Positions 7,764 through 16,132 of a stretch of 64,000 bases of DNA are shown here, piece by piece. The first letter of the stretch is position 1; every line of letters starts with the position of its first letter. The notes beneath the pieces were generated by a model. The model did no database searches. It was not told the DNA's origin and saw nothing but the letters and a program-made list of their open reading frames with translations. The DNA is from Salipaludibacillus keqinensis. GTDB lineage: Bacteria; Bacillota; Bacilli; Bacillales; Salisediminibacteriaceae. The translations under genes and the position numbers were made by a program. The stretch spans positions 124,001 through 188,000 of the forward strand of contig NZ_PDOD01000005.1 in the NCBI RefSeq assembly GCF_003226325.1. Reading direction: 5' to 3'.

Positions 7764-9002
7764 ATGACTGAAACCAGCAATAAGATCACTGCACCTGTAT
7801 CATTATTACGAAATCGCTCATTTATGCTCGTTTGGATGTCTGGTCTTACGGTCATGCTTGGCTTCTCCATGTTCTTTTTATCGGTTTCATGGTTTATCGT
7901 AGATGTACTTAACCGCCCAGCAGTATTGGGTGTGGTTCTTATGTCGGTAGCGATCCCTAGAGTGATCATGATGATATATGGCGGAATACTTGCTGATAAA
8001 ATTCGCAAGTCGTTGATTATGTTTGTGACGAACTTCTTGCAAGGTCTAGTTATGATTACGATGATCATTTTATTTCTTAATGATTGGCTCGATGTCAGCA
8101 CATTGATTGTGATCGCTCTCGTCTTTGGATTTCTTGATGCTTTCTTTTTTCCTGCGGTGTCTTCAATGATTCCGATTATTGTTCGTGATGAACAGTTGCA
8201 GAGGGCAAACTCTCTTTTTCAAGGTTCCACAGAAATGATGTTTATCATCGGCCCGCTCGTAGCTGGAATACTTCTTACGATTGGAGATTACACGCTGACA
8301 TTTTCCGTTGCGGCTATCTTAATCTTTATTTCAACCGTTTTAGTGTTCCCACCGTTGATTCAAGATCCTGTCCCGAAAAAAAGAGAAGGCAGTCCTTCGG
8401 CATTGGACGATTTGAAAGAAGGTCTCGCGTATGTCCGTCAATCTCATGTTCATAGAACCGGGACACTCTCGATTGTCATTATTAATTTATTTATGATTGG
8501 TCCGCTAATTATCAGTTTTCCTATTCTTGTAGATGCCCTAGGGGGTAGGCCGCTAGAGTTAAGCCTATTAGAAGGAGGGTTGTCCGCTGGAACTTTCCTT
8601 GCAAGCGTATTGCTTGTGATTTGGAATATGAAAAAAAAGCGAGGAAGATTTGTCTTTGGATCTCTCATCGTGAGTTTTAGTTTTTTCATTATGTTCAGCC
8701 TACTAGAGACGTTGCCCTTGTTAATATTGTTAGCTGCTCTTACCGGTTTTGTAGCTATGTTTGTTTATTTACCAACGATCACGATCGTTCAGGAGCGAAC
8801 GGACAAGGATAAACTAGGTCGCGTCATGAGTATTATCACCTTGGCAGCAAGCGGATTTGAACCAGTAGCGTTCGGACTTATTTCTTTTCTAGTGGCAGCA
8901 GCCCTCCCTATTCAAACCATCTTAACGATCGCAGGGAGCGTAGGGTTATTGCTTAGTATTGTGCTGGTAGTAATGAGTTCGCAATTCAGGAAATTAGATT
9001 GA
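7764..9002 (+). CDS. MFS transporter, drug/siderophore exporter type
   Basis: 412-residue integral membrane protein with ~12 hydrophobic segments and a soluble loop at ~190-220. The layout RNRSFMLVWMSGLTVMLGF at the N-terminus, MMIYGGILADKIRK (the motif A region between helices 2 and 3) and FFPAVSSMIPIIV are typical of the MFS_3/EntS-like exporters. The substrate is unknown. ATG 7764 follows GGAGGAGAG; the longer frame from 7698 would overlap the leader hairpin and is unlikely. It stands alone between a terminator-like hairpin and a terminator. Confidence 0.85.
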   Translation: MTETSNKITAPVSLLRNRSFMLVWMSGLTVMLGFSMFFLSVSWFIVDVLNRPAVLGVVLMSVAIPRVIMMIYGGILADKIRKSLIMFVTNFLQGLVMITMIILFLNDWLDVSTLIVIALVFGFLDAFFFPAVSSMIPIIVRDEQLQRANSLFQGSTEMMFIIGPLVAGILLTIGDYTLTFSVAAILIFISTVLVFPPLIQDPVPKKREGSPSALDDLKEGLAYVRQSHVHRTGTLSIVIINLFMIGPLIISFPILVDALGGRPLELSLLEGGLSAGTFLASVLLVIWNMKKKRGRFVFGSLIVSFSFFIMFSLLETLPLLILLAALTGFVAMFVYLPTITIVQERTDKDKLGRVMSIITLAASGFEPVAFGLISFLVAAALPIQTILTIAGSVGLLLSIVLVVMSSQFRKLD

Positions 9003-9007
9003 ACAAG

Positions 9008-9037
9008 GCCTCGTATCTAACTTGATGCGAGGCTTTC
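9008..9037 (+). terminator. Rho-independent terminator
   Basis: GCCTCGTATC pairs with GATGCGAGGC (one G-U), then TTTCT. It follows the MFS stop directly. Confidence 0.75.
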
Positions 9038-9105
9038 TACGACGTTGTATGATGGGGCATGCGAAAAATATTCATTTAATTAAAAGTGAAAAGAAGAAGC
9101 CGGAT

Positions 9106-9369
9106 CTAAACTCGAGTAGGGTCATTTTTCGTCCGTAGAAAAGAATGGGGCGGTTCAACAAAGCGATATAAAACAAAACACATAATTTCAATAACAACAT
9201 TTAACAAAACTAAGACTGTAAAAGTTCCTAACACTATGATACAAACCAGGATGTAACTGAATAAAGATATGGAATATGGATGAAGGGATACTAAGAGTAT
9301 ACTAAAATAAATTAGGTTTTCATCTACAATTTGCTTTATATTGACATGTGAATGGAGCTTATCCACCAA
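9106..9369 (-). CDS. Hypothetical small membrane protein
   Basis: Possible 87-residue protein with one long or two adjacent hydrophobic segments (~18-70) and a basic tail. I recognise no family. TTG start and no clear ribosome site make it doubtful; it is listed because nothing else occupies this stretch. It could be chance coding in AT-rich DNA. Confidence 0.25.
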   Translation of the reverse strand: MVDKLHSHVNIKQIVDENLIYFSILLVSLHPYSISLFSYILVCIIVLGTFTVLVLLNVVIEIMCFVLYRFVEPPHSFLRTKNDPTRV

Positions 9370-9398
9370 GCCAAGAAAAATGAAAATCGTACACCTTC

Positions 9399-9420
9399 TT
9401 CATAGATTTTTCATAAAGCA
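9399..9420 (+). promoter_or_regulatory. TTCA direct-repeat site 1 (response-regulator-like box)
   Basis: TTCATAGATTT followed by TTCATAAAGCA: two half-sites starting exactly 11 bases apart (9399 and 9410). A weak -10-like TAAACT begins 15 bases after the second half-site. It lies upstream of the thioredoxin/F510_1955 unit and matches three other sites in the cluster. Confidence 0.6.
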
Positions 9421-9520
9421 GGAGTAAACTAGAGTGGTTAACAAGGTCTACGTATTGCAAAAGAATCCGTGGTTGTTCTACGATAGGAACGGGAAAGTTT
9501 TCATAGGGAGAGGATTTATA

Positions 9521-10045
9521 ATGAAGAAACGCAGATTATTGATCCGGTCTATCATTTTAACTGTGATGATAGTAGCGATTGGTTATACTTTTTACTCGCA
9601 TTTTTCAGAGGACAGGGGATTGGTGGATGTTGGCCATGAAGCTCCTGATTTCATTATCAAAGATGTAAATGATGAAGAGATTCATTTAGAAGACTATGAA
9701 GGCCAAGGAGTTTATTTAACGTTTTGGGCGACATATTGTTCTTACTGTCGAGATAAAATGGAATATTTAAAGGCTAATTATGATGAATATCAAGATAAAG
9801 GTGTGGAAATTATTGGGGTGAATGTTAATGAGTCCTCTGTTCAGGTTCAGCGGTTTATCGATCGCCATAACGTTCCCTATCCGAATCCGATTGACCGCGA
9901 CATGCTTGTAGGAAATGCATATGGTGTTACCGTTTTGCCACATACTTTATTAATAGACGAAGATGGAGTGGTTGTGGAAAGAACAATTGGTGGAAAAACC
10001 GAAGCGGATGTACTGGCTTCTCTCGATAAAATTGTACCTAACTAA
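9521..10045 (+). CDS. Membrane-anchored thioredoxin-like protein (ResA/TlpA type)
   Basis: 174-residue thiol-disulfide oxidoreductase acting on the outer face of the membrane. Residues ~7-26 form an uncleaved signal anchor. A thioredoxin fold follows, with APDF, TFWATYCSYCRDKM (active site Cys-Ser-Tyr-Cys, unlike the CEPC of ResA) and the cis-proline loop in VTVLPHTLLI. ATG 9521 follows GGGAGAGG; an upstream GTG at 9434 would put a hydrophilic tail before the anchor. The F510_1955-type lipoprotein follows after 29 bases, so the two are likely one operon. Likely role: reducing or oxidising envelope or metal-binding cysteines. Confidence 0.88.
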   Translation: MKKRRLLIRSIILTVMIVAIGYTFYSHFSEDRGLVDVGHEAPDFIIKDVNDEEIHLEDYEGQGVYLTFWATYCSYCRDKMEYLKANYDEYQDKGVEIIGVNVNESSVQVQRFIDRHNVPYPNPIDRDMLVGNAYGVTVLPHTLLIDEDGVVVERTIGGKTEADVLASLDKIVPN

Positions 10046-10074
10046 GATTTTTGTTCGTAAGGAGAGAATAAGAA

Positions 10075-10980
10075 ATGAAAAGGGTAATACCAATTTTAAT
10101 TATCTCGTTGATGAGTATTAGCTGTTCTTCTGAAAACAGTGACGAAACACAGGTCGAAGAAATCGAGCATGTCCATGATCTTGCATTTGATCGTGAAGGA
10201 AAAGGATTACTTTACGCTGGTACGCATCATGGGCTATTGCAAATAGATAAGGACGGCGAAAACATGACGTGGCGGGGAGATGAGAGCGAACGCCATGATT
10301 TTATGGGGTTCACGATTACCTCAGACAACATCTTTGTGAGCAGTGGTCATCCTGATCATGATTCTGATTTACAAGACCCTCTTGGTGTCATGATCAGTGA
10401 AGATCAAGGACAGTCATGGAGTAGAGATATCCTATATGGTGAAGTAGATTTTCATTTGATAGATGTAAATGAGAGTAACCCTTCTGTTATCTATGGTTTT
10501 GATGCTTATGGCCAAAGAGTGAAAAGGTCCTCAAATGCTGGTCAGGAATGGGAAACGGCTTCAATGGCAGGGACAAACCCTGAAGGCGAACTTTATGCGA
10601 TTATTTCAGATTCTTTAAATGCAGACGTGGTGTTGACAGGTACGGCAGACGGTATATATATGTCTGAAGACAGAGGAGAAACCTTCGAACGAATCAATTC
10701 AGAGCTAACGATGACGAGCGTTGACCACGGTTCGGAAGGCCAACTTTTGGCTCATGGGGTAGGACAAATTGAAGGGTTAATGATTAGTGATGATCTTGGT
10801 GAGACATGGGAGCCAATCGGAGAATTGCCAACGGAAACACCGGTTCTATCATTAGCCGTAGACCCACTGGATGAAAAAACGATAGCAATTGGAACGGCAG
10901 ATGACTCCATTTATTTATCCAAAGATGAAGGAAACTCATGGGAAGTGATTGTAGATCAAGGTGAACCGGTTTTTAATTAA
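10075..10980 (+). CDS. F510_1955-type lipoprotein with BNR/sialidase-like repeats
   Basis: 301-residue secreted lipoprotein. Signal peptide with lipobox SISC (Cys ~17). The mature part contains repeated SxDxGxxW units: ISEDQGQSWS, SSNAGQEWE, MSEDRGETFE, ISDDLGETWE and LSKDEGNSWE, which are the Asp-box blades of a beta-propeller. Proteins of this build are named F510_1955 family glycosylhydrolase, though catalytic activity is not established and may be absent. HVHDLAF and HPDHDSD are His/Asp-rich patches. It is coupled to the thioredoxin-like gene. Confidence 0.8.
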   Translation: MKRVIPILIISLMSISCSSENSDETQVEEIEHVHDLAFDREGKGLLYAGTHHGLLQIDKDGENMTWRGDESERHDFMGFTITSDNIFVSSGHPDHDSDLQDPLGVMISEDQGQSWSRDILYGEVDFHLIDVNESNPSVIYGFDAYGQRVKRSSNAGQEWETASMAGTNPEGELYAIISDSLNADVVLTGTADGIYMSEDRGETFERINSELTMTSVDHGSEGQLLAHGVGQIEGLMISDDLGETWEPIGELPTETPVLSLAVDPLDEKTIAIGTADDSIYLSKDEGNSWEVIVDQGEPVFN

Positions 10981-11031
10981 AAAAAAGAAGGAATAAAAAA
11001 AAGAGGTCTCAGGCACGTCGTTTTTTTCATC

Positions 11032-11053
11032 TTCACTATTTCTTCACTATTCG
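11032..11053 (+). promoter_or_regulatory. TTCA direct-repeat site 2
   Basis: TTCACTATTTC followed by TTCACTATTCG, starting at 11032 and 11043, an almost exact 11-base repeat. TACATT lies 15 bases after the second half-site, and TATTAT 24 bases after it; either could be a -10. It precedes the CWB2 lipoprotein gene by ~100 bases. Confidence 0.6.
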
Positions 11054-11151
11054 TTGATACATTCAATATTATCTAAGCGAAAAGGGTTCAACAATGGAGC
11101 CGGTCTTACAAGACCACTTAGGAAATTAACTGGAATTAGGGAGGATTTATC

Positions 11152-12474
11152 ATGAAGAAAACGTATAGTTTCATCACTTTTTTATCTGTTGTACTTTTAG
11201 TCGGAGCATGTTCAGATGCTAATGACTCTGGTAACAGCGCTAATGAAAATCATAATATGGATAATCAAAACGAGGAACACAATGAAAACAATGAGGAGGA
11301 TATGAACAATCATAACGAGGAAAATAATAATGATAGTGACCATATGGCCGATCATGGGCACAGTGATGATCAGCATGAAGAATTTGCCTCAGCACCTGAG
11401 AATTTAAACTCTGAAGCAAACAATGAGCTTATGCATGTTCAAACGAAAAACGTAACAAGACTTGATGCCGATTCACCAATAAGTATGTCTATTTACACAT
11501 CACAGTTAGTATGGCCGGCTACCCACGAAGAAAATCAGCCAGGAACGGTTATTTTAGCTCCCGTAGATAATTGGCAAAAATCGCTTGTAAGTACAACACT
11601 CATTCATCATCCGAATGATGGTCCTGTATTATTTATGGAAGAGGGAAGTGTGTCAGAGGAAGTGATGGCAGAGCTGGCCCGTCTGAATCCGAAAGGAAAT
11701 GACAACGGAACTGAAGTGATGGTCGTTGGAGATGTTCAGGACGATGCGTTATCTCAGCTTGCCGATTACGAAGTGGAAGAATTTGATGCAGATAGTGCAG
11801 CAGGATTCGCTGCAGAGATTGATGAGTATTTTTCTGAATTAATTAATGAAGTACCGGAAGCAGTGCTAATTGCTTCTTCAGAGGAAGACGCTAAGTTATT
11901 CTCATTGATTGCCAGCAACTGGATTGCTCATATGAATGAACCATTATTATATGTAGATAACGAGGGCGTACCACAAGAAACAGCTGAAGCTTTGGAAACA
12001 AGAGATGGCAATGCAAAAATGTATGTATTAGGATCTGAAGAAGTCATAGCGGATGAGACATTGGAAGCATTATCTGATTATGGTGATGCAGAAAGAATCG
12101 ATGGTGATTCTCCTGAAGATATGGCCGTTGAATTTGCGAAGTATCAAGATCCTGATACGTCTGTTGGATGGGGACAAGAAGAACCTGGTCACGGCTTCAG
12201 TTTTGTCTCGACATCAACACCTGAATTTGCGATTACCGGTTCTGCTTTAGGTCACTTAGGAAAGCATACCCCTTTGATTTGGATTGAAGAAGATGAGATC
12301 GGCGAAGGTTTATATGAGTATTTAGCAGAGGTACGACCGACATTTGAAGATGATCCAATGGGTGGACCATATAACCACGCCTATTTGTTAGCTGGAACAG
12401 ACATTGTTCCATTTAGTACACAAGGGATTTTAGACGAAAAACTGGAAATTGCCGGAGAACACGGTGATCACTAA
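11152..12474 (+). CDS. Lipoprotein with His/Asn/Glu-rich linker and cell-wall-binding repeat 2 domains
   Basis: 440-residue exported lipoprotein (lipobox VGAC, Cys ~20). Residues ~21-80 are a low-complexity linker of Asn, Glu, Asp and His (for example HNMDNQNEEHNENNEE and HMADHGHSDDQHEE) that could bind divalent metal. Residues ~95-340 resemble cell wall binding repeat 2 modules: RLDADSPISMSIYTS, VMVVGDVQDDALSQL and KMYVLGSEEVIADETLEAL. The role is unknown; wall-linked metal or stress buffering is an inference from the linker and the neighbours. Its own promoter region carries a TTCA direct repeat, and a terminator follows. Confidence 0.75.
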   Translation: MKKTYSFITFLSVVLLVGACSDANDSGNSANENHNMDNQNEEHNENNEEDMNNHNEENNNDSDHMADHGHSDDQHEEFASAPENLNSEANNELMHVQTKNVTRLDADSPISMSIYTSQLVWPATHEENQPGTVILAPVDNWQKSLVSTTLIHHPNDGPVLFMEEGSVSEEVMAELARLNPKGNDNGTEVMVVGDVQDDALSQLADYEVEEFDADSAAGFAAEIDEYFSELINEVPEAVLIASSEEDAKLFSLIASNWIAHMNEPLLYVDNEGVPQETAEALETRDGNAKMYVLGSEEVIADETLEALSDYGDAERIDGDSPEDMAVEFAKYQDPDTSVGWGQEEPGHGFSFVSTSTPEFAITGSALGHLGKHTPLIWIEEDEIGEGLYEYLAEVRPTFEDDPMGGPYNHAYLLAGTDIVPFSTQGILDEKLEIAGEHGDH

Positions 12475-12487
12475 ATAGTAAAAAATT

Positions 12488-12532
12488 AGGGGCTCAAAAA
12501 TGATATTTGAGCCCCTCTTTTTACGCAGTAAA
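12488..12532 (+). terminator. Rho-independent terminator
   Basis: AGGGGCTCAAA / TTTGAGCCCCT stem with 7-base loop and CTTTTT tail, between the lipoprotein and the response regulator. Confidence 0.9.
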
Positions 12533-12572
12533 ATAAGATACAATAGGTGAAAACAAGAGGGGGGATAAATTC

Positions 12573-13280
12573 ATGGCAGCAGAACATATTCTGATAGTAG
12601 ATGACGAGCAAGAAATGAGAACACTCATAAAACTTAGTTTATCAGACAAAAACTACCTTGTATCTGAAGCCACGAATGGTGCAGAAGCCATGGAAATCAT
12701 CCACAATAAAGACATACAGCTTGTGGTTTTAGATATCATGATGCCGGAAATTGACGGATTTGAATTACTTAAATTAATGCGTGGTGAATTAAACAAGACG
12801 ACCCCTGTGATACTGCTATCCGCTCTTGGAGATACGGAACGGGTGGTTAAAGGATTGCAATTAGGAGCGGATGATTATATCGTAAAACCATTTGAGCCAA
12901 GAGAACTAGCAGCGAGGTTAGAATCTGTCCTTAGGAGATCCTTACTGCAAAAAAATCCAGATTATTTTTTTGAACTGAAAGGCCTGACATTTTATCCAAA
13001 CAAATATCAGATTATTTATCAACAGAAAGCCTTGCCATTGACGAAAAAAGAATTTTCTATTTTTCACCGATTGGCAACGAATACAGGCAGAGTATACAGT
13101 CGTGAACAGATTTTGAATCTTGAGTGGGAGATGGCCTATGATGGAGACTTAAGAACAGTGGATACACATATTAAAAACATTCGTGAAAAATTGAAAGCAG
13201 AAGGTTATCAGGGAACTGTGATTGAAACAGTCTGGGGGATAGGATATAAGGTGGATGAAAATGATTCGTCGGCTGATTAA
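12573..13280 (+). CDS. OmpR/PhoB-family response regulator (YclJ-like)
   Basis: 235-residue two-component DNA-binding regulator. Receiver domain ~1-120 with acidic pocket DDE (10-12), phospho-acceptor Asp54 in LDIMMPEIDG, and Lys in DDYIVKPF (~104). The C-terminal winged helix (~135-230) has TKKEFSIFHRLATNTGRVYSR, RTVDTHIKNIREKL and VWGIGYKV. GAGGGGGG lies before the ATG, and a TACAAT-like -10 lies at ~12538. It overlaps the kinase gene by 26 bases. By size and gene pairing it resembles B. subtilis YclJ. OmpR-type proteins bind direct repeats with ~11-bp spacing, such as those found around this cluster. Confidence 0.93.
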   Translation: MAAEHILIVDDEQEMRTLIKLSLSDKNYLVSEATNGAEAMEIIHNKDIQLVVLDIMMPEIDGFELLKLMRGELNKTTPVILLSALGDTERVVKGLQLGADDYIVKPFEPRELAARLESVLRRSLLQKNPDYFFELKGLTFYPNKYQIIYQQKALPLTKKEFSIFHRLATNTGRVYSREQILNLEWEMAYDGDLRTVDTHIKNIREKLKAEGYQGTVIETVWGIGYKVDENDSSAD

Positions 13281-14703
13281 GAACGTTGAGCGGAGCTTAG
13301 CAAAAAAAATCACGACGTGGGTGATGGTTACGTTATTACTATTAATTGTATTTATTATCGCTGGTGCGCAATGGATTACAACAGATTTTTACCAAAAGCA
13401 TTTAAAGAATGAAGTGGAAGAGCGTTTATCAGCCCACGTAAGCCTGTTAAGTACAACAAGAGATGAAGATATTTTCAGGTATTTAAACCAGCTCGAGACA
13501 GGAAAAAACAGTAATCTCCTTATTACAGATCAAGCTTTTCAACCTATTTATATATCAGAGAATGTGTCAGTTGAGGAAAAAGAGAAATACCTTGTTTTTT
13601 TAAACAATAACCAGCAGGACATTTCGTCTCGTCATCAAATAACCCATTTAGATGAAGTGGATACGTCAATGGCTTTTCATATTCCCCATTTATGGGGAAC
13701 AGCTCAAATTGATGATCAGGCTGGAAATACGATCGGCTACGTGTTTATTGATCAAGATACTGGTGAGTTAAACAGCGCAAGATTGAACCTATTGCTACTC
13801 CTTCTTTTCATGGGAGCACTTACATTCGTTGTTGGCTATGCATTTATCTTATATTTAACTAGAAAAATTTCCAACCCTTTAAATGAGATTAGCTCTAGAA
13901 CACAAGATATTGCTGATGGCGATTTTGATATTGTAGTTGATGTTAAGAGTAATGATGAGGTAGGTCAATTAGGTGGAAATATTCAGGAAATGACGAAACA
14001 GTTAAAGGAGTTCAGAGATTCCAGGAGGCAATTTATTTCTCACATCTCTCACGATTTAAGAACACCGATTACCTATATTAAAGGATACTCAGCTCTGATG
14101 AAAGATGCGGGACAAGTAGATGCCGGGACTTGGAGAAGAAACATGCAAGTTATTTATGAAGAAGCGAAGAGGATGGAAAATTTAGTAAGTGACTTATTTT
14201 TGCTTACGAAACTGCAAGAAGGAAAAATTCAACTTCAAGTTGAAGAAGTTTGTGTTCATGAATGGTTACCTCCTCTATTTAAGAGTCGGGCCATCATGTT
14301 TGATCAAAAGCAAATACATTCATCTATTCACATCGATGCTTCCTTGAAGGAGAAAACGATTCACTTAGACGCATTTCGAATGGAACAAGCCTTAATTAAT
14401 TTGATGGAAAACGCGATCAGGTATACTGAAGTGAGTGGAGAGATCAAGCTTTCTTGTTATTTTGAGGACACGATGCTGGTGTTTGAAATCTCAGACACTG
14501 GTGAAGGAATGGATCAGGAGGAACTCGATTTAATATGGGAACGATTTTATAAAGCAGATACTTCCCGCTCGCGAGACGACAGTGGAACAGGGCTGGGGCT
14601 TGCAATTGTAAAGGAAATAGTTGAGGCTCACCAAGGAAAAGTCAAAGTGGAAAGTGAAAAAGGTGTAGGTACGACGTTTTATATATTCATTCCTTGGTCT
14701 TAA
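13255..14703 (+). CDS. Sensor histidine kinase (YclK-like)
   Basis: 482-residue membrane kinase partner of the preceding regulator. TM1 ~20-42, extracytoplasmic sensor ~43-178, TM2 ~179-200, HAMP ~200-252 (ISNPLNEISSRTQDIADGDF), then H box HISHDLRTPITY with phospho-His266. N box LINLMENAIRYT, F box IWERFYKADTSRSR and G box GTGLGLAIVKEIV follow. The sensor shows no recognised ligand motif. ATG 13255 and ATG 13261 are both possible; translation is probably coupled to the overlapping regulator gene. The signal is unknown; neighbours suggest envelope, redox or metal stress. Confidence 0.93.
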   Translation: MKMIRRLIKNVERSLAKKITTWVMVTLLLLIVFIIAGAQWITTDFYQKHLKNEVEERLSAHVSLLSTTRDEDIFRYLNQLETGKNSNLLITDQAFQPIYISENVSVEEKEKYLVFLNNNQQDISSRHQITHLDEVDTSMAFHIPHLWGTAQIDDQAGNTIGYVFIDQDTGELNSARLNLLLLLLFMGALTFVVGYAFILYLTRKISNPLNEISSRTQDIADGDFDIVVDVKSNDEVGQLGGNIQEMTKQLKEFRDSRRQFISHISHDLRTPITYIKGYSALMKDAGQVDAGTWRRNMQVIYEEAKRMENLVSDLFLLTKLQEGKIQLQVEEVCVHEWLPPLFKSRAIMFDQKQIHSSIHIDASLKEKTIHLDAFRMEQALINLMENAIRYTEVSGEIKLSCYFEDTMLVFEISDTGEGMDQEELDLIWERFYKADTSRSRDDSGTGLGLAIVKEIVEAHQGKVKVESEKGVGTTFYIFIPWS

Positions 14704-14797
14704 GTTATTTATGAGTAACGGACTGCTCTCTTAGAACGTGCCGCGCTGTCTGAGGTGAATTGTTTTGATAAAATCATATCTTCCTCCGTTTAGTAAG

Positions 14798-14830
14798 TTA
14801 TTGAGACAATAATCCTAATTTATTTATAGT
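14798..14830 (+). promoter_or_regulatory. Candidate promoter with inverted repeat
   Basis: TTATTG-AGA-CAATAA (14798-14812) overlaps a -35 TTGAGA (14801). TATAGT follows 18 bases later (14825). The inverted repeat may be an operator for the Cys-rich protein gene; no TTCA direct repeat is present here. Confidence 0.45.
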
Positions 14831-14896
14831 CTGTTTATCTTCCACTTTAAATGGAAATGAAGAACAGTAAGACTAAATAAAGGAGGATTCATAACT

Positions 14897-15226
14897 ATGC
14901 CACATGAACAGCATACAGCTTTAATTAACACGTTACATGAGTGTATGGAGGCTTGTAATCATTGTTTTGATGCATGTTTAGAAGAGGATGATGTGAAGAT
15001 GATGGCTGGTTGTATTCGTCTTGACCGCGAATGCGCTGATATCTGTGGATATTTAGAACAAGCTTTAGGTAGAGGGACACCTTTTGCTTCCGAACTGGCG
15101 AGCGTGTGTGCAAAAATTTGTGAAGAGTGCGGGAATGAGTGTAAGCAGCATGATCATGACCATTGTCAAAAGTGTGCTGACGCTTGTTTTAAATGTGCAG
15201 AGGAGTGCAAGAGATTCGCAGCTTAA
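14897..15226 (+). CDS. Four-helix-bundle copper-binding protein (DUF326/Csp-like, YhjQ type)
   Basis: 109-residue protein with 16 cysteines, most in CxxxC spacing along helices: ECMEACNHCFDACLEE, GCIRLDRECADICGY, VCAKICEECGNEC and CQKCADACFKCAEEC, plus a QHDHDHCQKC patch. This is the layout of the DUF326/Csp four-helix bundles that hold many Cu(I) ions inside the bundle; B. subtilis YhjQ is similar in length. No signal peptide, so cytosolic storage is expected. AAAGGAGG precedes the ATG, and a terminator follows. It supports copper or soft-metal handling by the cluster. Confidence 0.88.
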   Translation: MPHEQHTALINTLHECMEACNHCFDACLEEDDVKMMAGCIRLDRECADICGYLEQALGRGTPFASELASVCAKICEECGNECKQHDHDHCQKCADACFKCAEECKRFAA

Positions 15227-15235
15227 AATCTAACG

Positions 15236-15265
15236 GAGGGATGACTCAGTGTCATCCCTCTTTAA
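15236..15265 (+). terminator. Rho-independent terminator
   Basis: GAGGGATGAC / GTCATCCCTC perfect 10-bp stem, 5-base loop, then TTTAAT. Confidence 0.85.
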
Positions 15266-15306
15266 TATTAACTTATTAAACATTTTTAATATCTAACTTT
15301 ATAAAC

Positions 15307-15338
15307 TTCAAACTTCCTTCAAATATTACACTTACAAT
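15307..15338 (+). promoter_or_regulatory. TTCA direct-repeat site 3 with -10 element
   Basis: TTCAAACTTCC followed by TTCAAATATTA (starts 15307 and 15318, 11 bases apart). TACAAT (15333-15338) lies 15 bases after the second half-site, the same offset as in sites 1 and 2. It precedes the AbrB-like gene. Confidence 0.6.
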
Positions 15339-15370
15339 TGATATTAACATGTCATTTGAGGTGTAAGATT

Positions 15371-15700
15371 ATGAAACCAGTGAGGCATATAGAACTTATT
15401 GATACAAAGCTTTCTTGCACGTTCAAAAAAGATCAGACCGTATTAATACCGGTAAAGATCAGGAAAAGGGTTTTTTTGTTACCAGGACATGAAGTGTCTG
15501 TTGGCTTAAGTAAAACAGGGGATAAAATCACAATATCCCCACACCATACTCTTACTTCAGAGAATCGTATGGTCATTACTAAAAACGGTGCAATCCGAAT
15601 TCCAGCAGAATTAAAAAGATTTGCTAAGTTAGAGATAGGAACACCTTTGTCAATTTTTATTACCACTGATTTTGATAGAGTTATTTTGAAAAAGTCTTGA
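15371..15700 (+). CDS. AbrB/SpoVT-like protein with two swapped-hairpin domains
   Basis: 109-residue protein. The two halves look like repeats of an AbrB-type beta-hairpin: TVLIPVKIRKRVFLLPGHEV (~20-40) followed by DKITISP, and MVITKNGAIRIPAELKRF (~65-82) followed by DRVILKK. AbrB folds usually bind DNA as dimers; two hairpins in one chain could form a pseudo-dimer. The first half lacks the usual glycine in the G-x-(I/V)-x-IP turn. ATG 15371 has GAGGTG at 15358-15363. It follows a TTCA direct-repeat site, so it may pass on the two-component signal. Confidence 0.65.
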   Translation: MKPVRHIELIDTKLSCTFKKDQTVLIPVKIRKRVFLLPGHEVSVGLSKTGDKITISPHHTLTSENRMVITKNGAIRIPAELKRFAKLEIGTPLSIFITTDFDRVILKKS

Positions 15701-15742
15701 CCAAATGGATTGCTATTCCATAATTATAACTAGCTAAAGCTA

Positions 15743-15771
15743 AAAAGAGTGTACTCTTCAGAATACACTCT
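15743..15771 (-). terminator. Rho-independent terminator for the Met/His-rich gene
   Basis: On the minus strand AGAGTGTA and TACACTCT pair around a short loop and are followed by TTTTTAG. The + strand side lacks a T run. Confidence 0.65.
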
Positions 15772-15808
15772 CGAACCGTTTATCAACATTTTACCGAAAG
15801 AAATGTTC

Positions 15809-16099
15809 TTAGCTATCGCTCTCATTACTTGGAACGTTGCCAGGACCAAACTCATTATCATTACCCATCATCCCGCCGTTCATCATTCCGTGGCCGAGAC
15901 CGAATCTACCTTCTTTATGACGATCGCTACATTCGTTAAACCTCTGCTCTAGTTCGTCGTCTGATAAATTAGGGTGATGGTTCTGCATGAACGGAAGATG
16001 GTTTTCGAAATTCCATTCGCTCTCCCCTGATGCCATAACAGTTCCACCTACAGTAGCTAAAATCAAAACGGCTAAACTTGCGACTAACCACTTTCTCAT
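15809..16099 (-). CDS. Secreted Met/His-rich small protein
   Basis: 96-residue protein with a signal peptide (WLVASLAVLILATVGGTVMA, cleavage near residue 24). The mature part has HLPFMQNHHPNLSDDELEQR and a glycine-rich HGMMNGGMMGND stretch. Met/His clusters of this kind bind Cu(I)/Cu(II) or Ag in exported metal-handling proteins. I recognise no named family. GGAGGAG precedes the ATG. Its promoter carries a TTCA direct repeat and a perfect TATAAT -10 (16138-16133), so it belongs to the putative regulon of the nearby two-component system. Confidence 0.75.
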   Translation of the reverse strand: MRKWLVASLAVLILATVGGTVMASGESEWNFENHLPFMQNHHPNLSDDELEQRFNECSDRHKEGRFGLGHGMMNGGMMGNDNEFGPGNVPSNESDS

Positions 16100-16132
16100 A
16101 TCAATCTCCTCCTTTTTTTATGATCTACCTTT

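Noticed and set aside
7565-8101. 178-residue minus-strand frame opposite the MFS gene
   Set aside because: It overlaps the MFS gene and its leader; composition and lack of a ribosome site mark it as a shadow.
14704-14896. A fifth TTCA direct-repeat site before the copper-binding gene
   Set aside because: Only single TTCAT-like words occur, without the 11-base partner.
15749-15952. + strand frame opposite the Met/His-rich gene
   Set aside because: The minus-strand gene has a signal peptide, ribosome site, promoter and terminator; the + frame has none.
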